NCBI GenBank assembly: GCA_051954955.1 | Contig: JBQCHF010000044.1 | Location: 22,311-86,310, forward strand | DNA from: JBQCHF01 sp051954955 | GTDB taxonomy: Bacteria > Actinomycetota > Actinomycetes > Motilibacterales > Motilibacteraceae | Direction of reading: 5' to 3' | DNA length: 64,000 bases | Part shown: piece by piece, positions 8,986-16,900 of the stretch | Layout: every line of letters starts with the position of its first letter | How positions within the stretch are numbered: the first letter of the stretch is position 1 | Made by a program: the position numbers and the translations under genes | The notes under the pieces: generated by a model | Told to the model about the DNA's origin: nothing | What the model saw: the letters and a program-made list of their open reading frames with translations, nothing else | The model's database searches: none

Positions 8986-9592
8986 CGTCGCCGTGCCCGC
9001 GCCGGCCGCGCCCGCGGGCACGCCCTCCGGGCAGGCTCCCGCCGCGCCGGTCACCGTGAAGATCGTGGTCGCCGGCGGGTTCGCCGTCGGGAAGACGACC
9101 TTCATCGGCTCGATCTCCGACATCGAGCCGCTGTCCACCGAGGCCGCCATGACCGAGCACTCGGTCGGCGTCGACGACGCCGGCGGCGTGTCCGACCGCA
9201 AGACGACGACCACGGTGGCGATGGACTTCGGCCGCATCGCCCTGCCGGGCAACCTGTGGCTCTACCTGTTCGGCACGCCCGGCCAGGACCGGTTCTCCTT
9301 CATGTGGGACGACCTGGTCCGCGGCGCGATCGGCGCGGTCGTGCTGGTCGACACCGGCCGGCTCGAGCAGTGCTTCGACGCCGTCGACTACTTCGAGGCG
9401 CGCGGCATCCCGTTCGTCGTCGCGGTCAACTGCTTCGACGGCGTCGCCCACCACGGCCTGGAGGACGTGCGCGAGGCCCTCGCGGTGCGCCCGGAGACCC
9501 CGGTCTTCTACACCGACGCCCGCTCCCGCCAGGCCACCAAGCAGGCCCTGGTCACCCTGGTCGGTCACGCGATGAGCCGGCTGCCCCGCTAG
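8966..9592 (+). CDS. cvnD: Conservon small GTP-binding protein (CvnD)
   Basis: Ras-like small GTPase of 208 aa, the output component of the conservon. The P-loop is GGFAVGKTTF, switch II is FGTPGQDRFSFMW, and the guanine-specificity position reads VNCFDG instead of the canonical NKxD. The ATG at 8966 is chosen over a GTG 9 nt upstream because GGAGAG lies 8 nt before it. It overlaps the end of cvnC. A strong hairpin follows 11 nt after the stop codon. Confidence 0.94.
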   Translation: MAFPRSDVAVPAPAAPAGTPSGQAPAAPVTVKIVVAGGFAVGKTTFIGSISDIEPLSTEAAMTEHSVGVDDAGGVSDRKTTTTVAMDFGRIALPGNLWLYLFGTPGQDRFSFMWDDLVRGAIGAVVLVDTGRLEQCFDAVDYFEARGIPFVVAVNCFDGVAHHGLEDVREALAVRPETPVFYTDARSRQATKQALVTLVGHAMSRLPR

Positions 9593-9602
9593 CCCGTCCT
9601 TG

Positions 9603-9644
9603 CGTCCGAAGAACTGTGGGCAATAGGCCACAGTTCTTCGGACG
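9603..9644. terminator. Bidirectional hairpin between cvnD and the DUF6457 gene
   Basis: Perfect 17-bp stem (CGTCCGAAGAACTGTGG and its complement) with an 8-nt loop, lying between two convergent stop codons. There is no U-tract, as often in high-GC actinobacteria. Confidence 0.75.
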
Positions 9645-9650
9645 GGGCGG

Positions 9651-9905
9651 CTATTGCTCCGGCTCGGGCCGAGCCATCGCCAGCCGGGTGGCGGCCTCGG
9701 CGGCCCGCCGCACCGCGTCGGCGCCCCCGCCGGCCCGCGCCGCGGCGTAGCCGACGAGGAACGTGGTGAGCGGCGCCGCCGGGCGCGCCACCCGGTGCGC
9801 CGCGTCCCGCGCCACCCCCAGCAGCAGCGGCACGTCGACCTCCAGGTCCAGCCCCAGCTCCTGCGCCACCTCGCGCACCCACTCGTCCAGCACGTCGTCA
9901 GCCAT
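9651..9905 (-). CDS. DUF6457 family protein
   Basis: 84-aa helical protein, MADDVLDEWVREVAQELGLD at the N-terminus. The function of the family is unknown; it is often found beside molybdenum cofactor guanylyltransferase, as here, where mobA lies upstream on the same strand. The ATG at 9905 is preferred to a start 33 nt upstream because the family N-terminus begins here. A type A plus type C repeat cluster separates it from mobA. Confidence 0.72.
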   Translation of the reverse strand: MADDVLDEWVREVAQELGLDLEVDVPLLLGVARDAAHRVARPAAPLTTFLVGYAAARAGGGADAVRRAAEAATRLAMARPEPEQ

Positions 9906-9962
9906 GCGCGCATCCTGCCCCAGCGGCTGCTCCGGCACCCCCGCACACCCGCGGCCCCGGCC

Positions 9963-10026
9963 GGAATGATCCCGGGCCCGTGATCATTCCTCGCCCACCC
10001 AGGAGAATTCGCCGCGGTCGGCGAGG
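9963..10026. repeat. Type A palindrome followed by type C hairpin
   Basis: GGAATGATC at 9963-9971 pairs with GATCATTCC at 9982-9990 around a GC-rich centre. It is followed directly by CCTCGCCCACC (9989-9999) and GGTCGGCGAGG (10016-10026), the second copy of the type C hairpin found at 1358-1395. The rest of the 231-bp gap before mobA shows no gene. Confidence 0.65.
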
Positions 10027-10136
10027 CATCTCCTCGGTCGGGCCGCTCAACTCGGTTCCGCAGCCGGCGCCGAGAGCCGCGCGGCAGCCGGCTCTCGCCG
10101 TCGTCAGCGCCTTTCGCGTTTGGCCAGGCAGACGGT

Positions 10137-10694
10137 TCACAGCCGCCGCCGCACCGCCTCAACGTCCTCCCACGTGTCGACGTCCACCGCCGCGCCGCTC
10201 TCGTCCGCCACCGGCACCACCGCCAGCCGGGCCACCACGTGCTTGATCCCGCGGTGCGGCTCCACCTCCGCGACGGCGGCCGCCAGCGCGGTCCGGTCGT
10301 AGGCCCCGAGCAGGTACTGCTCGTGCCCCCCGGCGTCCACCAGCAGCGCGGCCCCGCCGGCAGGAACAGCGGCCACCAGCCGGTCCACCGTGGCCGCGTC
10401 GAGCAGCGGCAGGTCCGCCGCCAGCAGCACGACGACGTCGGCCGCCAGCAGGGGCAGCCCGGCGCGCAGCCCGGCCAGCGGCCCGGACCCCGGTGGGTCC
10501 TCCCGGGTCCAGTCGACCGGCCGCGACGTGGGCCGCTCCGACCCCACCACCACGACGCGACCGGCGCCGACGACCGCGTCCAGCACCCGGTCCAGCGAGC
10601 TGCGCCCGCCCATGTCCAGACCGGGCTTGTCCACCCCGCCCAGCCGTGACCCGGCACCGCCGGCGAGCACGACGACGTCGTACGCGCGGCTCAC
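10137..10694 (-). CDS. mobA: Molybdenum cofactor guanylyltransferase MobA
   Basis: Cytosolic NTP-transferase that attaches GMP to Mo-molybdopterin. The nucleotide-binding start VVLAGGAGSRLGGVDKP and the metal-site region LLAADLPLLD are clear; length is 185 aa. The GTG start overlaps the stop of the upstream DUF3037 gene by 4 nt, so the two are translationally coupled. Some related nucleotidyltransferases act on other cofactors, but the neighbouring DUF6457 gene supports MobA. Confidence 0.88.
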   Translation of the reverse strand: MSRAYDVVVLAGGAGSRLGGVDKPGLDMGGRSSLDRVLDAVVGAGRVVVVGSERPTSRPVDWTREDPPGSGPLAGLRAGLPLLAADVVVLLAADLPLLDAATVDRLVAAVPAGGAALLVDAGGHEQYLLGAYDRTALAAAVAEVEPHRGIKHVVARLAVVPVADESGAAVDVDTWEDVEAVRRRL

Positions 10695-11092
10695 GACGGC
10701 AGGCGCGGGGCGACCGGCCGCACCATCCGGTCCAGCAGCCGGGCGAGCTCCGCGGCGGGGTCGTCGGTCAGCCCCGTGTGCACGGGGCCGGCCTGGACGA
10801 CCGTGCTGCGCGGGGCGACCAGCCAGCGGAACCGCTCACCGGGCGGCCGGGCACCGTTGTCGCCGGACCGCGGCTCGCCCGCGCACAGCGACCGGATGCT
10901 CTGCAGGTGCCGGCCGACCGCGTCGACGTCGAGCGAGGGGTCCAGCGCCAGAGCCCGCACCTCGTCCAGCTCGACGCCGGCCGCCAGGTAATCCAGCGCC
11001 CGGCAGTAGACCAGCACGCCGGCGTTCACGAACTCGCAGCGCTCCACCCGCGGCACGACCCGCAGCACCGCCCACTCATACGCGTGCGGCAC
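10691..11092 (-). CDS. DUF3037 family protein
   Basis: 133-aa protein opening VPHAYEWAVLRVVPRVERCE followed by FVNAGVLVYC, the DUF3037 signature. The GTG at 11092 is chosen because GGAGGTG lies 4-10 nt upstream, and earlier in-frame codons give an Arg/Ser-rich, non-family extension. It overlaps the end of the HipA-like gene by 17 nt. DUF3037 genes commonly pair with HipA-like kinases; the biochemical role of the pair is unknown. Confidence 0.85.
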   Translation of the reverse strand: MPHAYEWAVLRVVPRVERCEFVNAGVLVYCRALDYLAAGVELDEVRALALDPSLDVDAVGRHLQSIRSLCAGEPRSGDNGARPPGERFRWLVAPRSTVVQAGPVHTGLTDDPAAELARLLDRMVRPVAPRLPS

Positions 11093-11861
11093 GGGCCACC
11101 TCCAGCGGCTCGAGCCACCCGGCGCGCGCGGCCACCCGGGCGGTGAGGACGTCGACGTAGGCCTTGCGGACCGCATCGACGTCCGGGAAGGACGGCTCCT
11201 CCAGCCACGAGTCCGGCACCAGCGCGACGACCTCCGACACGACGTCGGAGGTGACGGCGGGGGCGAGGGCGGCATCGGCATCTGCCAGCGGCCCGGCGGC
11301 GCCGAGCAGCACGTGGTCCGACACGGCGTAGGGGCGCGCCGCGGCGGTCTGCGCGCGGGACCAGTCGTGGTGGAAGTAGAGCGAGGCGCCGTGGTCGATC
11401 AGGAAGAGATCGCCGTGCCAGCGCAGCAGGTTCGGGTTGCGCCAGGAGCGGTCCACGTTCTGCACCAGCGCGTCGAACCACACGACCTTCGCGGCCAGCG
11501 CCGGGTCGACCTGGTCGGCCACCGGGTCGAAGCCGAGCGAGCCAGGCAGGTAGTCCATCCCGAGGTTGGTGCCCCCGCTGGCCCGCAGCAGGTCCTGCAC
11601 CTCCTCGTCGGGCTCGGCCCGGGCCAGCTCCGGATCGAGCTCGATGGTGACCAGCTCGGGCACCGGCAGCCCCAGCCGCCGGGCCAGCTCGCCGGCCACC
11701 ACCTCGGCCACCAGCGCCTTGGGCCCCTGCCCGGCACCGCGGAACTTCAGCACGTAGGTGCCCTCGTCGCTGGCCTCCACGAGCCCGGGCAGCGACCCGC
11801 CCTCGCGCAGCGGCAGCACGTACCGCGTCGCGACGACCTCGCGCAGCCCTTGCCCGCTCAC
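11076..11861 (-). CDS. HipA-like kinase family protein (HipA_2 type)
   Basis: 261-aa protein related to the kinase fold of HipA but lacking its N-terminal part. Visible motifs are YVLKFRGAGQGPKALVAEV (likely nucleotide-binding Lys), VWFDALVQNVDR (catalytic-loop-like Asp and Asn) and LFLIDHGASLYFH (metal-binding-like Asp). No HipB-like antitoxin is adjacent; the partner is the overlapping DUF3037 gene, so a classical toxin-antitoxin role is doubtful. It is the first gene of a minus-strand operon running into mobA. Confidence 0.82.
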   Translation of the reverse strand: MSGQGLREVVATRYVLPLREGGSLPGLVEASDEGTYVLKFRGAGQGPKALVAEVVAGELARRLGLPVPELVTIELDPELARAEPDEEVQDLLRASGGTNLGMDYLPGSLGFDPVADQVDPALAAKVVWFDALVQNVDRSWRNPNLLRWHGDLFLIDHGASLYFHHDWSRAQTAAARPYAVSDHVLLGAAGPLADADAALAPAVTSDVVSEVVALVPDSWLEEPSFPDVDAVRKAYVDVLTARVAARAGWLEPLEVARAARV

Positions 11862-11890
11862 GCCGGCCAGCCTCTCACGCGCGCCCAGCC

Positions 11891-11954
11891 GGAACGATCA
11901 CGGTCCCGTGATCCATCCATGCTCACCACAGCCGATCTGCTGAGGGGAGCATGG
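11891..11954. repeat. Type A palindromic repeat with second hairpin
   Basis: GGAACGATCACGGTCCCGTG then ATC, followed by an 8-bp inverted repeat CCATGCTC (11917-11924) and GAGCATGG (11947-11954). The arrangement matches one half of the large copy at 1199-1287. It fills most of the 126-bp gap between the HipA-like and cation exporter genes. Confidence 0.65.
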
Positions 11955-11987
11955 AGTTGCGGTGGGAAGCGACCCTCGTCGAGGACG

Positions 11988-13193
11988 TCAGCGGGCGGTC
12001 GGCGGGCGCGGGTCGTGATGGGCGAGGTCGGCGTGGTGCTCGCCGTCGGGGTCCCACGGGTCGGCGTGCACGAGCGCGGTGGTCAGCCGGGGCACGTCGT
12101 GCAGCAGGTTGTGCCGGGCCAGCTCGGCCACCGCGTGCCCCCGCGCCACGGACAGACCGGCGTCGACGACGATCTCGCACTCGGCGCGCAGCGCGTGCCC
12201 GATCCAGCGCACCCGCACGTCACCGATCTCGAGCACGCCGTCGGTGCGCCGCAGCACCGCCTCCACCTGGTCCACCAGCTCGGGGTCGACGGCGTCCATC
12301 AGCCGCCGGTAGACCTCGCGGACGGCATCGCGCAGGACGAAGAGGATCGCCACCGTGATGACCAGGCCGATCACCGGGTCCACCCAGTCCCAGCCGATCG
12401 CCGCCCCACCGGCGGCGATGAGCACGGCCAGCGAGGTGAACCCGTCGGTGCGCGCATGCAGCCCGTCCGCCACCAGCGCGGCCGAGCCGATCCGCCGCCC
12501 CACCGCGATCCGGTAGCGCGCCACGCCCTCGTTGCCCAGGAACCCGATGATGGCCGCGACGGCCACCAGCGCGGCGTGGTCCAGCGGCTGCGGGTCGGCC
12601 AGCCGCCGGGCCGACTCCCACGCCGCCGCGACGGCCGAGAGGGTGATCAGCGTGACGACGACGATGCCGGCCAGGTCCTCGGCCCGCCCGTAGCCGTAGG
12701 TGTAGCGGCGGTTCGGCAGGCGCCGGCCGACGAGGAAGGCCAGCGCCAGCGGCACCGCGGTGAGGGCGTCGGCGAGGTTGTGCAGCGTGTCGCCGAGCAG
12801 CGCGACCGAGCCGGAGATGACGTAGACGACCGCCTGCAGCACCGCGGTGGCGAGCAGTCCCAGGAAGGACACCCACACCGCACGGATGCCCAGGGCCGAG
12901 GTCTCCAGCGCGGTGTCGACCTTGTCCGCGCTGTCGTGGCTGTGCGGCGTCACCAGCCCGAGCACGAAGCCCTTGAGCCCGCCGGGGTGCTCGTGGTCAC
13001 CGTGCCCGTGCCCGTGCCCGTGCCCGTGCCCATGACCGTGACCGCCGTGGTCGTCGTGCCCGTGACCGGCATGGTCGACGTCGTCGTGCCCGTGGTCGTC
13101 GTGGTCGTCGTGCGCGTGCCCGTGGTCGTCGGGCCCATGCCCGTCGAGCTCCGCGCGGTGCGCGCCGGAGGTGCTCCCGTGCTGGTCGGCCAT
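11988..13193 (-). CDS. Cation diffusion facilitator metal exporter with His-rich N-terminus
   Basis: Inner-membrane divalent metal/proton antiporter of the CDF family, probably exporting zinc, cobalt or similar ions. The first ~75 residues are dominated by His, Asp and Gly, including a run of alternating HG units, a likely metal-binding sensor. The transmembrane part then follows (VSFLGLLATAVLQAVVYV, SGSVALLGDTLHNLADAL with the HxxxD-type site), then a cytosolic C-terminal domain. The ATG at 13193 is preferred over a GTG at 13211. Divergent from the APC permease. Confidence 0.9.
   Translation of the reverse strand: MADQHGSTSGAHRAELDGHGPDDHGHAHDDHDDHGHDDVDHAGHGHDDHGGHGHGHGHGHGHGHGDHEHPGGLKGFVLGLVTPHSHDSADKVDTALETSALGIRAVWVSFLGLLATAVLQAVVYVISGSVALLGDTLHNLADALTAVPLALAFLVGRRLPNRRYTYGYGRAEDLAGIVVVTLITLSAVAAAWESARRLADPQPLDHAALVAVAAIIGFLGNEGVARYRIAVGRRIGSAALVADGLHARTDGFTSLAVLIAAGGAAIGWDWVDPVIGLVITVAILFVLRDAVREVYRRLMDAVDPELVDQVEAVLRRTDGVLEIGDVRVRWIGHALRAECEIVVDAGLSVARGHAVAELARHNLLHDVPRLTTALVHADPWDPDGEHHADLAHHDPRPPTAR
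13001..13042. repeat. Hexamer tandem repeat coding for the His-Gly run
   Basis: Consecutive CCCGTG units, read on the minus strand as alternating His and Gly codons of the CDF exporter. A 6-nt unit keeps the frame, so copy number could vary without destroying the protein. Confidence 0.7.
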
Positions 13194-13391
13194 GTCCTGA
13201 TGGTGCCCCACTCAGGGGTGCCACGCCCGGCCCACACGCGTCCGCTTGCTCACCGACTGCACCGCTTGGCCCGGCGTCCGGCGGGCCGGCACCGGTGCGT
13301 CGTGGCTGATCCTCCTGCGCGAAGGGGGTCGAGAGGCGCACCATCCACCTCGCCACGGGGATCGGAGCAGTTTCTCGCGCTGGAGGAGCGC

Positions 13392-15008
13392 ATGGCTGAC
13401 ACGACCGGCTACACCCCGGCCCACGACGACGCGACGCGGCTGAAGGACCTCGGCTACCGCTCGGAGCTGAGCCGGGTCCTGTCCCTGTTCGACAACTTCA
13501 GCGTCGCGTTCTCCTACCTCTCGCCGATGGTGGGGATCTACTCGCTGTTCGCCCTCGGTGCGGCCTCGGGTGGCCCGCGCTACCTGTGGCTCATGCCGCT
13601 GGTGGTCGTCGGCATGCTGTTGGTGGCCCTCGTCTTCGGCGAGCTGGCCAGCCACTACCCGATCGCCGGTGCGCTCTACCAGTACGGCAAGTACTCCGTC
13701 GGGCCTGGCTACGGCTGGTGGGTCGGCTGGGTCTACGGGGTGGCCCTGCTCGTCACCGTGGCCAGCGTGGACACCGGCGTCGTGCTCTACTTCGCCACGC
13801 TGATGCAGAACTGGTTCGGCTGGAACCTGGACCCGGCCAGCCACACGACCATCCTTCTGGTCACCGTCGGCCTGATCCTCATCCAGACGGTGGTCAACAT
13901 CGTCGGTGCCAAGTTCATGGGGCGGGCGGCCCGGCTCGGGGTCTACGTCGAGACGATCGGCACCTTCGGCGTCGTCGTCGCACTCGCCGTGTTCGGGAAG
14001 ATGCACCACGGGCCGGGCTATCTGTTCACCACCCAGGGTGCGGAGCAGGCGAGCACGAACTACTACCAGGTCGACTTCGGCGGCAGCTGGGCCGCGGCGG
14101 CACTGGTGGCCGTGCTGGCCCACGTCTACATCTTCTACGGCTTCGAGTCCGCCGGCGACGTCGCCGAGGAGACCCAGGACGCCTCCCGCCAGGTGCCTCG
14201 AGCCATGCGCCGGGCTCTCGTCTACGGCGGCGTGGCCTCGTTCGTCCTCGTCCTCGGCCTGCTGCTGGCCATCCCCGGCGACGGGCCTGCGGCGTTCGCC
14301 GCCGCGATGAAGGGCGGCGTGACGGGCATCCTGGCCCAGCTGCCCGGATGGCTGCAGGACGTGTTCCTGGTGCTGGTGATCCTCGCCTTCTTCTCCTGCG
14401 GCACCGCGGTCCAGGGTGCCGGGGCGCGCGTGGCCTTCGCCTACGCCCGTGACGGCGCGGTGCCGGCCAGCGGCTGGGTGCGTCGCATCCACCCGCGCTT
14501 CCACACCCCGTCCAATGCGCTCCTGGTCGGTGCGGTTGTCCCGGTGCTGTTCACCCTGCTGGTGAACATCAACCCGAGCAAGAACGTGCACATCCTCTGG
14601 TTCGACTACCCGACCGGGGTCAACGCGCTCTACGCGCTGGTCTCGTTCGGCGTCTCCGGCATCTACCTGTCGTTCCTGCTCACGGTGATCGGCTCGATGG
14701 TCGCCCGGTCCCGGGGCTGGATCCCGGAGGGGGCGTTCCGGCTCGGCCGCTGGGGCTGGCCGGTGAGCATCGTGGCCGCGGTCTACCTCGGGCTCATGCT
14801 GCTCAACGTCGTCGCGCCGACGGGGCTGTCCAGCCCGCGCGGGGCGCTGTTCAACTACGACTGGATCACGCTCATGGTCATGGTGGTGATCCTGCTGGTG
14901 GGCTTCGTCTACTTCGTGGTCGCCCGGCCGCACCGGAGGCTGGCTACGCACGTGCACGACGAGCTCGAGCCCACCGCGGCCGAGCGGGCCGAGGAGCCGC
15001 TGGGCTGA
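13392..15008 (+). CDS. APC superfamily amino acid permease
   Basis: Integral membrane amino acid/polyamine transporter of 538 aa with about 12 hydrophobic segments. The cytosolic N-terminus LKDLGYRSELSRVLSLFDNF and the first helix FSVAFSYLSPMVGIYSLF are characteristic of actinobacterial APC permeases. FYGFESAGDVAEETQDASRQ is the family loop after the sixth helix region. The ATG at 13392 follows GGAGGAG; the much longer open frame upstream runs antisense through other genes and is not coding. The substrate cannot be told from sequence. A GC hairpin follows the stop. Confidence 0.9.
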   Translation: MADTTGYTPAHDDATRLKDLGYRSELSRVLSLFDNFSVAFSYLSPMVGIYSLFALGAASGGPRYLWLMPLVVVGMLLVALVFGELASHYPIAGALYQYGKYSVGPGYGWWVGWVYGVALLVTVASVDTGVVLYFATLMQNWFGWNLDPASHTTILLVTVGLILIQTVVNIVGAKFMGRAARLGVYVETIGTFGVVVALAVFGKMHHGPGYLFTTQGAEQASTNYYQVDFGGSWAAAALVAVLAHVYIFYGFESAGDVAEETQDASRQVPRAMRRALVYGGVASFVLVLGLLLAIPGDGPAAFAAAMKGGVTGILAQLPGWLQDVFLVLVILAFFSCGTAVQGAGARVAFAYARDGAVPASGWVRRIHPRFHTPSNALLVGAVVPVLFTLLVNINPSKNVHILWFDYPTGVNALYALVSFGVSGIYLSFLLTVIGSMVARSRGWIPEGAFRLGRWGWPVSIVAAVYLGLMLLNVVAPTGLSSPRGALFNYDWITLMVMVVILLVGFVYFVVARPHRRLATHVHDELEPTAAERAEEPLG

Positions 15009-15028
15009 GGGATGTGAGCGACGGGACG

Positions 15029-15068
15029 CGCGGGCCGTCCGGGAGTGCCCCGGACGTCTCCGCCCGCG
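15029..15068. terminator. Hairpin after the APC permease
   Basis: Inner stem CGTCCGGG/CCCGGACG and outer stem CGCGGGC/GCCCGCG form one extended hairpin 20 nt after the permease stop, in a convergent gap. No U-tract. Confidence 0.55.
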
Positions 15069-15194
15069 TTCCCCCAGGTCACGGCCGAAGAAGTCCATCG
15101 TGGGCTCGCGGCACCGCTACGAAGAACTCCTCCGCCATGCCGAATCGGGCGCCACGAACCGCTCCCTGATCCACGAGCGATTCCCGAGACATCC

Positions 15195-15740
15195 CTAGGA
15201 GCAGGGACTGCCCTGGACCTGGTAGGCATAGTTGGTCGCGAGGACGTAGTGCTCGGAGCCGACGTGGTAAGAGATCCGGACCCGTTTCGCGGAGCCGGCC
15301 CCGTCTGGGGCCTCGAGCCCGAGGACGACGTTCTGGGTCGCCCCAGGCGCCACCGAGGTCCCGCTCGCCACGGCGGCCGTGGACCACCGGGGGTCGCTGC
15401 GCGGGGGGTAGGACCCGGACGTGCCGAGGAGGGTGCTCGGCCCGGGCGGCACGGCGATCGTGCGGGCCTCGACGAGGCGCAGGCCCTTCGCGCCGACCAG
15501 GGCCACGCCGTCGATCACCGCAGGCGCGCTCGAGGGGTTCTCCACCAGGTCGACCCCGACGGTCACCCTGCGTTCGGCGCCGGAGTAGGGCACGCAGACC
15601 GTGCCGGTGTCGGTGCCCTCCGTCAGGGGTCCGCGGGCGGCTGACCCGGAGGACGAGCAGGACGCCAAGGCGAGGGCCGCCGCAAGGACGGCGGCGACGG
15701 CGGTGGCGCTCGCGCGGGCGCGGGGAGGAGCGAGCTGCAT
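15195..15740 (-). CDS. Putative lipoprotein of unknown function
   Basis: 181-aa protein with a lipoprotein signal peptide: Arg-containing start, hydrophobic AAVLAAALALASC, with Cys28 in the lipobox and SSSG after it. It is therefore expected to be anchored on the outer face of the membrane. The mature part is predicted beta-rich and contains a VGVDLVENPSSAPAVIDGV stretch typical of immunoglobulin-like extracellular modules. No catalytic motif is seen. The ATG at 15740 gives the signal peptide; an upstream extension is Arg-rich and unlikely. Confidence 0.72.
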   Translation of the reverse strand: MQLAPPRARASATAVAAVLAAALALASCSSSGSAARGPLTEGTDTGTVCVPYSGAERRVTVGVDLVENPSSAPAVIDGVALVGAKGLRLVEARTIAVPPGPSTLLGTSGSYPPRSDPRWSTAAVASGTSVAPGATQNVVLGLEAPDGAGSAKRVRISYHVGSEHYVLATNYAYQVQGSPCS

Positions 15741-16045
15741 CAGTTGGCGACGATCTGGTTGTGCACCCCCGGAGCGGTGGCGCTGTGGGCGGGACGCTAA
15801 CAGCGCGTGTGGCCCACGGCACCCATGTGTTCCGACGTCCCGTCGACCGTGCCGATTCCTGTCATGAGACCGGAATCCCTGTGCGACGGATGCCTCCCGG
15901 ACGACCGGGCGAAGGCGGCGGTCTGCTGGTGGACACGGGCGTTGGGCGAATCGACTAGCCCATGGCGTCAGCCGCGACAGCTCCACCGCCCTGGCCCGAG
16001 CAGCAGGACCCGGCCCGACGACAGCCCTTGGTCAGCAGGCTGCCC
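15741..16045. other. Intergenic region, nothing recognised
   Basis: About 300 bp between divergent genes. It must hold the lipoprotein promoter, but I see no clear hexamers, no hairpin with long arms and no gene-like frame. Confidence 0.5.
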
Positions 16046-16051
16046 TAGGGT
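16046..16051 (+). promoter_or_regulatory. Candidate -10 box for a leaderless SDR mRNA
   Basis: TAGGGT is followed by 6 nt and then the ATG at 16058; no Shine-Dalgarno sequence fits. Confidence 0.45.
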
Positions 16052-16057
16052 TTCGAC

Positions 16058-16849
16058 ATGGAGATAACGAACAAGGTCGTCGTCATCACGGGGGGCGCGC
16101 ACGGGATCGGTGCGGCCATGGCCACGCGGTTCGCGGCCGACGGCGCGGAAGCGGTCGTCGTCGCGGACCTGGACGAGCCCGGCGCGCGGGAGGTCGCCAC
16201 CCACGTCGAGCACGCGGGGTCGGGCGCCATCGCGTGGCGCACCGACGTCGCCGACCCCGCCGACGTGCAGGCCCTCGTCGACGCCACCGTCGAGCGCTTC
16301 GGACGGATCGACCTGTTCTGCTCCAACGCCGGCATCGCCGCCGGCGAGGGCCTCGAGGCCCCGCTCGCAGTCTGGCAGCGCACCTGGGACGTCAACGTGA
16401 TGGCGCACGTGCACGCGGCCAACGCGGTGCTGCCGCGGATGCTGGAGCGAGGCGAGGGCTACCTGCTGCAGACCGTCTCGGCCGCGGGCCTGCTCACCAG
16501 CCCGGGAGACGCCCCCTACACCGCCACCAAGCACGCCGCGCTGGCGCTAGCCGAGTGGATCGCGGTCACCTACGGGGACCGCGGTATCAAGGTGAGCGCC
16601 CTGTGCCCGCAGGGCGTGCGCACCGACCTGCTCATGCGCGGCGTCGAGAGCGAGACCCCGGCCGCGCTCGCGGTGCTCGCCGCCGGGGAGGTCCTGGAGC
16701 CGGTGCAGGTGGTCGACACGGTGATGGAGGGCCTGGCCGACGAGCGCTTCCTGATCCTGCCGCACCCCGAGGTGGCCGAGTACGTGACGATGAAGGCCGC
16801 CGACCGCGACCGCTGGATCCGCGGGGTGCGCCGGCTGATCCCCGGCTGA
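16058..16849 (+). CDS. Short-chain dehydrogenase/reductase
   Basis: Cytosolic NAD(P)-dependent oxidoreductase of 263 aa with the classical SDR layout. It has the glycine motif TGGAHGIG near residue 12, the CSNAGI motif near residue 88, a catalytic Ser in QTVSAAG, and Tyr and Lys in YTATKHAALALAEW. The acidic residue after the second strand (VVVADLDEP) favours NAD over NADP. Substrate unknown. Starts probably leaderless; followed after 51 nt by the radical SAM gene on the same strand. Confidence 0.88.
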   Translation: MEITNKVVVITGGAHGIGAAMATRFAADGAEAVVVADLDEPGAREVATHVEHAGSGAIAWRTDVADPADVQALVDATVERFGRIDLFCSNAGIAAGEGLEAPLAVWQRTWDVNVMAHVHAANAVLPRMLERGEGYLLQTVSAAGLLTSPGDAPYTATKHAALALAEWIAVTYGDRGIKVSALCPQGVRTDLLMRGVESETPAALAVLAAGEVLEPVQVVDTVMEGLADERFLILPHPEVAEYVTMKAADRDRWIRGVRRLIPG

Positions 16850-16900
16850 TCCGCTGCTGAGATCGGGACTTCGCACCTGCCTGTCGGTGTTGTCCCTCTC

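Noticed and set aside
11076..11861. HipBA toxin-antitoxin system
   Set aside because: No HipB-like helix-turn-helix gene is adjacent and the protein lacks the HipA N-terminal domain; the partner is DUF3037.
13001..13134. CRISPR-like or tandem-repeat locus
   Set aside because: The repeats are His-Gly/Asp codons of the CDF exporter; no spacers, no cas genes.
11313..13391. N-terminal extension of the APC permease
   Set aside because: Runs antisense through the HipA-like and CDF genes; the ATG at 13392 has a strong ribosome-binding site and starts the family sequence.
15029..15068. Riboswitch or small RNA downstream of the permease
   Set aside because: A simple GC-rich nested stem with no conserved riboswitch core; better explained as a terminator.
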